From Vulcanimicrobiota bacterium (GTDB taxonomy: Bacteria > Vulcanimicrobiota > Xenobia > Xenobiales > JADMJV01): 64,000 nt of DNA. The stretch is taken from positions 62,001 through 126,000 of the forward strand of contig JAFKGI010000007.1 in the NCBI GenBank assembly GCA_017307785.1, given 5' to 3'. Of this stretch, positions 53,089-60,628 are shown piece after piece; positions within the stretch are counted from its first letter, which is position 1; each line of letters opens with the position of its first letter. The position numbers were made by a program, and so were the translations under genes. The notes below the pieces were generated by a model. It searched no databases and had not been told where the DNA came from. It worked only from the letters and a program-made list of their open reading frames with translations.

Positions 53089-54226
53089 GCCTCTGATCCT
53101 TATCGTCTTGTGCCATTTCCTGGCCAGCTTCTCGGTGCTGGGGATGTCCCCTTACTATCCGACCTTGCTGGAACGCAGCTATGGACTGAAGGACCCCGCT
53201 CTGGGCGGCTTTTTCTACGTCATCCCACTGCTCATCATGGGCCTGGCGGGACCCCTCTGGGGTTGGTTCGCCGACCGCTTCGGCAAGAAAATCTCGCTGG
53301 TGCGCGCGCAGATCGGCCTGGCCCTGGCGCTCTACCTGTGTAGCCTGGCGCCCAACGCCTGGGCCTTCGGACTTTGCCTGGCCCTGCAGGGCTTGTTCGG
53401 CGGTACCTTTTCCGCCTCCAACGCCCTGCTGGCCCAATATTACCGAGGTCCAGAACTGTCGCGCTCTCTCTGCTATCTGCAGTATTCGGCCCGCCTCGGC
53501 CTCTTTCTGGCCCCCTGTTTGCTGGCTCTGGTGGTCCTGGAGATCCCGAATCCTTCGGTTGTCTACGGCTGGCTCTGGCTGTTGCCCATCGCCAGCTTCG
53601 GACTGCTGCAGAGCCTGCTACCGGCTCCTCCCAACCAGCTGGAAGAGGCGAGAGCGGGGGAAGCCAGGCAATTTCACCGGGTTCCCTTCGCCTGGCTGCT
53701 GGGCATGGAGTTCTGGTTCACTCTGATGACGGTGGTCACATTCCCCTACTTCGTGAAATTCTTCCAGGCTGCTCACACCGGTCTGCCGGACCGTTACGCG
53801 GGTTTCTTCTTCGGCATTCCTCACGTGATCTATTTACTGCTGGCCTTCCTGGTCATCGGCAGGGCTCACGTGCACCAGGCTCTGGGCTATCTCACCTTTG
53901 CCTTTGCCTGCTTCACCGGCGCCATGCTGGCCCATCTGCTGCCCGGAGCGGCCTTTCTGCTGGCCGCTCGGGCGCTGATGGGCATCGCTCTGGTCTACGG
54001 ATACGTTTACCTCAATCAGCTGGTCGGGGCGGCCGTGCGGCCGGACTCCGCCGGCAAATCCTTTGGTTGGCTGGATACGGCCAGCAAGTTCGCCGGCGTG
54101 CTCGCCGGACTATTGGCGGGAGCCACGGTGCGCGGCGGGGGATTGACCGCGCCCTTCGTGATCTCCGCCCTGCTGGGCCTGCCCCTGACGGTGGTCGCCT
54201 GGAGAATGAAGAGACACTATGCATAA
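53081..54226 (+). CDS. pvsC: MFS siderophore exporter, PvsC-like
   Basis: 381 residues, about 12 membrane helices. Motif A appears as GWFADRFGKK. The ATG at 53081 overlaps the pvsB stop by 8 bases; the open frame from 52841 is rejected because it lies within pvsB. Placed between the two synthetase genes, as in pvs and sbn clusters, it should export the finished siderophore. Confidence 0.8.
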   Translation: MRRPLILIVLCHFLASFSVLGMSPYYPTLLERSYGLKDPALGGFFYVIPLLIMGLAGPLWGWFADRFGKKISLVRAQIGLALALYLCSLAPNAWAFGLCLALQGLFGGTFSASNALLAQYYRGPELSRSLCYLQYSARLGLFLAPCLLALVVLEIPNPSVVYGWLWLLPIASFGLLQSLLPAPPNQLEEARAGEARQFHRVPFAWLLGMEFWFTLMTVVTFPYFVKFFQAAHTGLPDRYAGFFFGIPHVIYLLLAFLVIGRAHVHQALGYLTFAFACFTGAMLAHLLPGAAFLLAARALMGIALVYGYVYLNQLVGAAVRPDSAGKSFGWLDTASKFAGVLAGLLAGATVRGGGLTAPFVISALLGLPLTVVAWRMKRHYA

Positions 54227-55868
54227 TCCCGCCCTCCTCCCCTCGTCCTACCAAAGGGCGGCCGAACGCAGCATGGCGGTGCTACTCAACTGCTACCTGC
54301 GCGAGTACGCCCAACCGCGCGGCGCCGTAGAGGAGGCCAGCGGCGAGTTGCCGCGCGCCCTGAAAATCCACCCGCACGTGCTGAGCATTCGTTTTCCTCA
54401 CCTGGAAAAAGCCTGTCTGATCGCTCACCAGGGCCGCTTGCGTAGCAATTATGTCTTCTGCAGCGAGCCCTACGCTCAGGCTTCTGTTTCCAGAGTGCTG
54501 GACTGGCGCGAGCTGGCCTCCCTGGTGATCGCCGAGCTCGGCTGTGAATTTCCCCAGGCCTTCAACTCCGAGCTGCTGGCCCAGGTGGAGAACAGTCTGA
54601 GCAATCTGCAGCAATACTACGCCCATCCCCCCTCGCCTGGCGACAGCCCCTTTCTCTATTCGGAGCAGATGCTCAGCGCCGGCCACACCTATCATCCCGC
54701 TCCCAAAGCCCGGGAAGGCATGAGCGACGTCGACCTCTACGCCTACTCTCCAGAACTGCAGGCAGAATTCCAGCTCTTTTATTTCGGCGTCAGCGAACGC
54801 TGTTTTGTGCACAAGAGCAACGTCGAGCTGCATCCCGGACTGCCGGATTTACAGCGCACCTTCTCGGGTTTTTCCGACCAACCCATTGTCGGCGTGCATC
54901 CCTGGCAGGCCCGCTTTCTGCTCGAGCAACCGGTGGTGCAAAAAGCTCTCCAGGACGGCCGGCTGACGGCCCTGGGCACGGGCGGCATTCGCTTCTCCCC
55001 CACCGCCTCGGTGCGCACTCTCTACAGCCGTCACAGTCCCTACTTCTTCAAGCAGTCGCTGCACATGCGACTGACCAACTGCGTGCGCAAGAATGCCTGG
55101 TACGAGCTGGAATCAGCTCTGCTGCTCGACCGCCACTGGCGGGCTCTGCCTCAGGCACTACCGGACTTCACCCTGCTCAGCGAACCGGCTTACACCACCG
55201 TGGACCTCGGAGATACGCTGACACGCGAGGCATTCTCCACCATCTACCGGGACGCTCGACCTATCCAGAGTTCCCCCCATCCGGTCTACATGGCGGCCGC
55301 CTTGTTCGGCGGAACCGCCGACGGCCAGTTGCTCGAGCGCGCCCTGGGCGGCGGCGATGCCCTGGAATGGTTTCGCGAATATTGCCGTCTGATTGTGTGG
55401 CCGGCGCTGCACTACTACGCTCACCATGGGGTCGTCTTCGAGCCTCATCTGCAAAACACGCTCCTCCAGGTCCAGGGCGGCAAGCCGCGCCACGGCTACT
55501 TCCGAGATCTGGAAGGCACCAAACTGGTGGGCTCACGCCTGCACCAGACCATGCATCCGGAAATCGCTCGTTCGGTCTACTACAGCGATGAACAGGCCTG
55601 GCGTCGCTTCGCCTACTGCATCGTCTTCAACCAGCTCAGCGAGGTCATTCAGCACCTGAGCGCCGTCCCCGCCGTCGAACTCTGGCAGGCCACTCGCCAA
55701 TCGCTACACGATTATCAGGCGGCCTACGGAAACCGCGAAAGCCAGCGTATCATCTTGCGTCTGCTGCAGGATCGCAAACTGCCGGTCAAGGCCAACTTGA
55801 TCACCCGCTTCTTGCGCGAAAAAGACCGCAACGCCACCTATGTGTGGGTGGAGAATCCGCTGCGATGA
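54219..55868 (+). CDS. pvsD: NIS siderophore synthetase (IucA/IucC family), PvsD-like
   Basis: 549 residues. Motifs: GHTYHPAPKAREGMS (ATP-binding), FYFGVSERCF, GVHPWQARFLLE, TVRTLYS-type segment around ASVRTLYSRHSPYFFKQSLH (in part), HHGVVFEPHLQN and YFRDLEGTKL (Mg/ATP site). The family core is complete. The start overlaps pvsC by 8 bases. In the vibrioferrin pathway this enzyme is proposed to join citrate and serine. Sequence clearly distinct from the 51481 enzyme, so not a recent duplicate. Confidence 0.84.
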   Translation: MHNPALLPSSYQRAAERSMAVLLNCYLREYAQPRGAVEEASGELPRALKIHPHVLSIRFPHLEKACLIAHQGRLRSNYVFCSEPYAQASVSRVLDWRELASLVIAELGCEFPQAFNSELLAQVENSLSNLQQYYAHPPSPGDSPFLYSEQMLSAGHTYHPAPKAREGMSDVDLYAYSPELQAEFQLFYFGVSERCFVHKSNVELHPGLPDLQRTFSGFSDQPIVGVHPWQARFLLEQPVVQKALQDGRLTALGTGGIRFSPTASVRTLYSRHSPYFFKQSLHMRLTNCVRKNAWYELESALLLDRHWRALPQALPDFTLLSEPAYTTVDLGDTLTREAFSTIYRDARPIQSSPHPVYMAAALFGGTADGQLLERALGGGDALEWFREYCRLIVWPALHYYAHHGVVFEPHLQNTLLQVQGGKPRHGYFRDLEGTKLVGSRLHQTMHPEIARSVYYSDEQAWRRFAYCIVFNQLSEVIQHLSAVPAVELWQATRQSLHDYQAAYGNRESQRIILRLLQDRKLPVKANLITRFLREKDRNATYVWVENPLR

Positions 55869-56995
55869 GCCGGCTCGACGAAGCGGCTCGGGGCCTACTG
55901 GGGGCCCAGCCTGTGGCCGCCTACCTCTACGACCTGGTCGCCCTCCAGGAGCATTGCCTGCGCGTGCGCGAGGCCCTACCCGCGGGCGTGGAGATGTTCT
56001 ACGCGATCAAAGCCAACGCCGAGGTGCCCATCCTCAAAACCATGGCGCCCTATATGGACGGCTTCGAAGTGGCCTCCGGCGGCGAACTCGATCACCTCCA
56101 AGCACATTTTCCCAAGGCAACCATCCTGTTCGGGGGTCCGGGCAAGACGCCAAACGAGCTGCGTCAGGCAGCGGAGCACCAGGTGCACGTGGAAAGCTTG
56201 TGGGAGCTGCAGCAGCTTGCGGCCCTGCAGCTTCCCGTGCACCTGTTTCTACGGATGAACCCGGCCCTGGACCATCGCGAAGACAGCCCCATGCTGATGG
56301 CCGGCAAACCCTCCCCCTTCGGCCTCACCCCCGACCATTTGCGGGCCGCGGTAGACATCTTACGGGATAATCCGCAGCTCAAGTTCCTGGGTTTTCATCT
56401 GCACACGCGCTCGCTGCAGCTGGATCTGGAAGAGCACCTGCGTCTCCTGAGCCGTTACTTCACGCTGGCCGAGGACTGGGCCCAGACTTACGGGCTGGAC
56501 CTGCAGGTGCTCAACCTGGGGGGCGGTATCGGCGTGAACTATCGCCAGCCATCGCAACAATTCGACTGGGAGCAGCTCTGCCTCCGATTGCCGCGACGCC
56601 CCTACCGGCTGCGTTTTGAATGCGGCCGCTTTTTGACGGGTTTCTGCGGAACTTATGCCTGCGAAGTGCTCGACCTTAAGGAAAGCCACGGGGAGCATTT
56701 TGCGGTTTGCCGCGGCGGCACCCATCACTTCCGGCTGCCCGCCGCGCAGGGCCACAGCCATCCTTTCCGCGTGCTGGCCGGCCCCCGCAAAGGGCCCGTC
56801 CTGGAAAACGTCACCTTGAACGTGGTCGGCCAGTTGTGCACCCCCAAAGACCGTCTGGCCAGCGGCGCCCAGGTCCAGCAAATCGGCGTCGGCGACCTGC
56901 TGCTTTTCCCCCTGGCCGGCGCTTACGCCTGGAACATTTCCCATCACGACTTCCTCATGCATCCTCATCCTCAGCAGATCTTCCTGGATGCGTAA
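55865..56995 (+). CDS. pvsE: PLP-dependent decarboxylase, PvsE-like
   Basis: 376 residues from the ATG that overlaps the pvsD stop (ATGA). Fold-type III decarboxylase of the DapDC group: PLP lysine in FYAIKANAEVP, GFHLHTRS, the phosphate loop NLGGGIGVNY and FECGRFLTG. In vibrioferrin biosynthesis this enzyme decarboxylates the serine-derived part to ethanolamine; the related SbnH acts similarly in staphyloferrin B. Substrate here is inferred from operon order. Confidence 0.84.
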   Translation: MSRLDEAARGLLGAQPVAAYLYDLVALQEHCLRVREALPAGVEMFYAIKANAEVPILKTMAPYMDGFEVASGGELDHLQAHFPKATILFGGPGKTPNELRQAAEHQVHVESLWELQQLAALQLPVHLFLRMNPALDHREDSPMLMAGKPSPFGLTPDHLRAAVDILRDNPQLKFLGFHLHTRSLQLDLEEHLRLLSRYFTLAEDWAQTYGLDLQVLNLGGGIGVNYRQPSQQFDWEQLCLRLPRRPYRLRFECGRFLTGFCGTYACEVLDLKESHGEHFAVCRGGTHHFRLPAAQGHSHPFRVLAGPRKGPVLENVTLNVVGQLCTPKDRLASGAQVQQIGVGDLLLFPLAGAYAWNISHHDFLMHPHPQQIFLDA

Positions 56996-57971
56996 ACGCT
57001 GGCGCCAGCTGCACCGAGTGCTGGGACTGGTGGCCGGATTGTGGCTGGCCTGGCTGGGCCTGACCGGCAGTTTTCTGGCCATGGGGCAGAGCCTGGATAG
57101 GGTGCTCCATCCCCAACTATTCCGCTGCGCCGACGCCCCCCCGGCCCCTTTGCAGGCGGCCGCCCAGGCCGTCAAAGCCCTTTACCCCGAGCGCAAGCTC
57201 GAGCGCCTGGACTTCGGCCGGCCCCTGCGCTTCTGGCTGGACGACGGCCAGATCGTCTACGTCGATCCGGCCGGCCCCAAGATTCTGGGCGACCTGGCCA
57301 AGTCCCAGACCGTGCGGGGCTTCGTCCTGCCTCTGCACGAACTGGCTGAGCCCTTTCTACCGGTGGTCGCCGGGCTTTCCGCACTGGTGCTGCTCTCCGG
57401 CTGGATTCTGCAAAAACCCGACCGACGTGCCCTACCGCCGCGCAAAGCCTACGACTGGCATCGAGCCCTGGGCTGGGTCAGCACCCCCGCGCTGCTGGTC
57501 GCCATGCTCACAGGCACCTTGCTGGTGGAATACAAACTGGTGGATCAACTTCTGCGTGGCGGGCACAAGCCGATAGCCCCGAGCCTGCCGGAAACCCCGG
57601 AAGCCGGCCTCGACCTCGACGCTCAGGTGGCCCAGGCCGCCCGAGTCTGGCCGCAAGCCCAGCTGATCCGCATGCAGTGGACGAAAAAAGACATCCAGAT
57701 CCGAGTGCGCCAGCCCGGTGAAAACAACCCGGTCGGGCGCAGCTTTATCCACCTCGACTCGCACAGCGGCAAAGTAACCGAACTGGAAAGCGCCCTGGCC
57801 GACCCCTGGAGCGTGCGCCAACTGCAGGGAACCTACGGAGTTCACGCCGGCTATTTCCCGGGCGGCGGTTTGCTCGCTCTGGTCGGTCTCACTCCCGTCA
57901 TCCTGTGGGGAACCGGAGTGCGCCTGCGCCAGAAACGGACCGCTAAAGCGGGATCGCGGTCGTCTGCTTGA
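56988..57971 (+). CDS. PepSY-domain membrane protein, possible ferric-siderophore reductase
   Basis: 327 residues. PepSY_TM pattern: LHRVLGLVAGLWLAWLGLTG (first helix), a periplasmic PepSY domain, AYDWHRALGWVSTPALLVAM (second histidine-bearing helix pair), a second PepSY domain, and GTYGVHAGYFPGGG before the last helix. Conserved helix histidines suggest haem or electron transfer. Members such as PiuB and FoxB serve siderophore-iron release. Overlapping the decarboxylase stop by 8 bases, it is the last gene of the operon. Reductase role is inference. Confidence 0.78.
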   Translation: MRKRWRQLHRVLGLVAGLWLAWLGLTGSFLAMGQSLDRVLHPQLFRCADAPPAPLQAAAQAVKALYPERKLERLDFGRPLRFWLDDGQIVYVDPAGPKILGDLAKSQTVRGFVLPLHELAEPFLPVVAGLSALVLLSGWILQKPDRRALPPRKAYDWHRALGWVSTPALLVAMLTGTLLVEYKLVDQLLRGGHKPIAPSLPETPEAGLDLDAQVAQAARVWPQAQLIRMQWTKKDIQIRVRQPGENNPVGRSFIHLDSHSGKVTELESALADPWSVRQLQGTYGVHAGYFPGGGLLALVGLTPVILWGTGVRLRQKRTAKAGSRSSA

Positions 57972-58407
57972 TGGTGCTCATCACCACACCGGACTGCATC
58001 GCTCCCACTCCCCCGGTAGCGTTCAACAGTCGGTCGAAAAACTCGTTCAGTTCGCTCAGGTTGCGCACCAGAATCTTCAGTAGGAAATCCGCATCGCCCG
58101 TCTGGGCGTAACATTCCAGCACTTCCGGCGCAGCGCAGACGAACTCTTTGAAGGCGGTATTGGTGGCCGTATCGTGCCGACGCAAGCTGATGGCCGTATG
58201 CACCAGAATCGTCAATCCGAACTTCAGCGGATTCAACATCGTCACCACCCGATCGATGTAGCCTTCGCGCTTCAATCTTTCCAAACGTCGAGCGCACTGA
58301 CTGGCCGACAAATTCACGCGCTCGGCCAACTCCACGTTGCTCAAAGCCCCGTCCTGCTGGACGGCGGACAGAAGTCGAAGATCCAAAATATCAAGAGAAA
58401 GCTGCAT
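57943..58407 (-). CDS. Lrp/AsnC-family regulator
   Basis: 154 residues from the ATG at 58407. HTH region LSNVELAERVNLSASQCARRLERL and the RAM ligand domain (VLECYAQTGDADFLLKILVR, quoted in part of residues 95-115). Such regulators sense amino acids. Divergent from a LysE exporter with 82 bases between, so it probably controls amino-acid export. Its end overlaps the PepSY gene by 29 bases. Confidence 0.9.
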   Translation of the reverse strand: MQLSLDILDLRLLSAVQQDGALSNVELAERVNLSASQCARRLERLKREGYIDRVVTMLNPLKFGLTILVHTAISLRRHDTATNTAFKEFVCAAPEVLECYAQTGDADFLLKILVRNLSELNEFFDRLLNATGGVGAMQSGVVMSTIKQTTAIPL

Positions 58408-58421
58408 AATGCAAGATTCTA
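58408..58421 (-). promoter_or_regulatory. -10 hexamer of a probable leaderless start
   Basis: On the minus strand TAGAAT with an 8-base gap to the ATG at 58407. Confidence 0.4.
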
Positions 58422-58477
58422 GCACGAATCGGGCCCAAGAGGGGTAAATTCGCGCGCACAACGCGTCGGATTCGACC

Positions 58478-58489
58478 TAGAATCGGTTC
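58478..58489 (+). promoter_or_regulatory. -10 hexamer of a leaderless start
   Basis: TAGAAT, six bases, ATG at 58490. It mirrors the TAGAAT of the divergent Lrp gene. Confidence 0.45.
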
Positions 58490-59086
58490 ATGATTCCCAG
58501 CCAAACACTCCTCAACTTCACCGGCACCGCCCTGGTGCTGGCCGCGCTGCCCGGACCGGACAGCCTCTTCGTTCTCAGCCAATCTGCCTTGCGCGGCCCC
58601 CGAGCCGGCCTCATCCTCACCCTCGGTCTGTGCACCGGACTGATCTGCTACTCCATCGCCGTCGCCTTCGGCGTGGCCGCGATCTTTCAGACCTCTCCCC
58701 TCGCCTTCAGGCTACTCAAGGGGACTGGAACCGCCTATCTGCTCTACCTGGCCTGGTCCGCCTACCGAGCTTCGCCGTCAGAAACGGAAACGCCGCAAGC
58801 GAACGCAGCCTATTTGCGCGGTCTGCTAATGAATCTAAGCAATCCCAAGGTGGCCATCTTCTTTCTGGCCTTCCTTCCACAGTTCACCTCACCCGCTTGG
58901 GGTAGTCTCACCCTGCAACTGCTCACTCTGGGAGCTCTGATGGTTCTCTCGACCCTGCTCGTCTTCTCGTTGTTCTCACTGCTTGCCGGCAGACTCAGCA
59001 CCCGTCTGCGCCGATCCGAGCACAACCTGAACCGAATCGCCTCCCTGATTTTCACGCTGCTGGCCGGCAAGCTGGCTTTCTCGTGA
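58490..59086 (+). CDS. LysE/RhtB-family amino-acid exporter
   Basis: 198 residues, about six helices. Family signature near the N-terminus: AALPGPDSLFVLSQSALRGPRAGL, with LGLCTGLICYSIAVAFG and FLRG-like GLLMNLSNPKVAIFFLAFLPQF following (quoted pieces from residues 15-38, 44-60 and 100-121). Exports an amino acid or derivative. Divergent from the Lrp regulator. Confidence 0.9.
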   Translation: MIPSQTLLNFTGTALVLAALPGPDSLFVLSQSALRGPRAGLILTLGLCTGLICYSIAVAFGVAAIFQTSPLAFRLLKGTGTAYLLYLAWSAYRASPSETETPQANAAYLRGLLMNLSNPKVAIFFLAFLPQFTSPAWGSLTLQLLTLGALMVLSTLLVFSLFSLLAGRLSTRLRRSEHNLNRIASLIFTLLAGKLAFS

Positions 59087-59161
59087 CTCGTCCCGTTTCA
59101 AAGTTGTTTCAGGTCGACTCGCTACTCTAGCCCCACATACAGAGACACAGAGGAGCATCCC

Positions 59162-59905
59162 ATGATTTCAAACCAGATCTGCTTGAAGCCTTACGTCGCC
59201 CGTCAGGCCGCCGCCGAGAAACTCTCGGTTCCCGCCTTCTACGACAAGGCCGCCCAGGAGCTGTCCAGCTCGGAAGCCGATCAGGTGGTCTCCGGAGAGC
59301 AATTTCAGGCTCCTCTCACTCTCACTCAGTCTTTGCGGGTGAAAGAATCCGACCTCAAAGAAGTGACTTCGGAACTGACCCAACGTGGCGTCAGCGCCAA
59401 AGTAGCCGAAGGAATGGCCCGCCAGATGGTGCTCGGAGCGCTGGCCACCCAGCCCGGAATTTCATCCGGCCTCAGCCAGGTGTTCGCGGTAATGTCGATG
59501 GGCGAAGAAGCTCTCAGCCAATCGTCGGTCAACAGCAACAACGAGTTTTCCTTAAAACCCGGCCTCGACCATCTGGCTCAGCAGATGGAGACGACGGTGG
59601 ACGGACTTCTGACCCAACTATCGGAAGGTTACGCACAACCCGGCGCAACCGCGGAACCCAAGATTCAAGGAAACGTCCAGGCGGCCTCGGTGTTCCGCCC
59701 CGTTCCCTCGGAAGTAGCCGACTTGGAAGCTCGCTTCCAGGCCCAGGGCCTGAGCTCGGAAGCCAGCGGCGCCATCGTTTCCGGCCTGCTGCTCTCCACC
59801 GCAGCCTTCGAACCCAAATTCCGCGACGGACTCAACCAGACCCTGGGCATCTGCATGATGGAGCAGGATACCGACAAGAACCCGAATTATTTCGAGAAGG
59901 CATAA
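59162..59905 (+). CDS. hypothetical protein with two related helical domains
   Basis: 247 residues. GAGGAG lies 9 bases before the ATG, and the leader has ACAGAGACACA as at 7011. Residues 60-116 and 181-236 align with each other: DL..(V/A)...L..(R/Q)G(V/L)S, then MVLGALATQPG against LLLSTAAFEPK, GLSQVFAVMSM against GLNQTLGICMM. A Ser/Pro/Asn linker joins them. No signal peptide, no known family. Followed directly by a bidirectional terminator shared with the next gene. Confidence 0.6.
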   Translation: MISNQICLKPYVARQAAAEKLSVPAFYDKAAQELSSSEADQVVSGEQFQAPLTLTQSLRVKESDLKEVTSELTQRGVSAKVAEGMARQMVLGALATQPGISSGLSQVFAVMSMGEEALSQSSVNSNNEFSLKPGLDHLAQQMETTVDGLLTQLSEGYAQPGATAEPKIQGNVQAASVFRPVPSEVADLEARFQAQGLSSEASGAIVSGLLLSTAAFEPKFRDGLNQTLGICMMEQDTDKNPNYFEKA

Positions 59906-59934
59906 AAAAAGCGGGCCCTCGGGCCCGCTTTTTT
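59904..59934. terminator. bidirectional intrinsic terminator
   Basis: Run of A, GCGGGCCC, loop TC, GGGCCCGC, run of T. The symmetric A and T runs allow it to end transcripts from 59162 (plus) and 59938 (minus). Confidence 0.9.
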
Positions 59935-59937
59935 GAT

Positions 59938-60369
59938 TTACAATCCGCCCGTGCCGGCCGGGTTATACCCCGGTCGGAATTGCCAGGTGGGGCCGGTGGG
60001 CAACTTGATCCCCTCAAAAGGATTGCTGCCCTGAGGCAAACCGGGGCCGGTTCCATAAGGGTCTTTCGGGTCTTTGGGCATCGGACCAATCGGCTCGTTG
60101 TCGACCTTGGGCAAGGGTTTTCCCAGGCCTTCGCCGGTGCCGTGAGGCGAATAACCACCGGAGGGGGCGCCAAAGTTCTCCTTCATTCCCAGAATCTGAC
60201 CTGCATCAACGCCTTGACCAACCTTCTTCGCTTCCGCGCTAATCTTGGCCTTATCCAATTGCGGTAACGGACTCGGCTTGTGGTTTTGCGGCTTGTTGTG
60301 GGACAGCTTCTTGTTGCTGCCGGCAACGCGGGTGGAAGCGGCTTGTGGCTTGTTGGCGCTAATCTGCAT
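59938..60369 (-). CDS. small disordered hypothetical protein
   Basis: 143 residues, rich in Pro, Gly, Lys, Asn. N-terminus MQISANKPQAASTRVAGSNK, then QLDKAKISAEAKKVGQGVDAG, and a Gly/Pro-rich second half with repeated GPxPKD-like phrases (IGPMPKDPKDPYGTGPG). No hydrophobic segment. AAGGAG lies about 12 bases before the ATG and GTTAAC about 90 bases upstream. Belongs by style to the small-protein set of the window. Confidence 0.55.
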   Translation of the reverse strand: MQISANKPQAASTRVAGSNKKLSHNKPQNHKPSPLPQLDKAKISAEAKKVGQGVDAGQILGMKENFGAPSGGYSPHGTGEGLGKPLPKVDNEPIGPMPKDPKDPYGTGPGLPQGSNPFEGIKLPTGPTWQFRPGYNPAGTGGL

Positions 60370-60628
60370 TATGTATTCTCGCTCCTTGGTGTGTCGTGAT
60401 AAAGGCAGTCTGACACAGAATCGAGAGCTGAAAACTTTCTGAAATGCTACAAGATGGTTAACTTTGTAAACATCAAACTAACATAAAGTAACCGATCCGT
60501 GAACAATCCTGACCGACCGCTTACCGAGCGGAACAGTAGGTACGCACCATAGGCAGAGGAGGCTCGGACGGTTAGGATACTGGGCAACATGGCGCCGGAT
60601 GTTTTTCGGTGCCGGGGGAAAGCAAAAA

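Noticed and set aside
50336..57971. Recent horizontal transfer of the siderophore operon
   Set aside because: Order argues for exchange between phyla at some time, but base and codon use look like the neighbours and no integrase, tRNA or flanking repeats are present.
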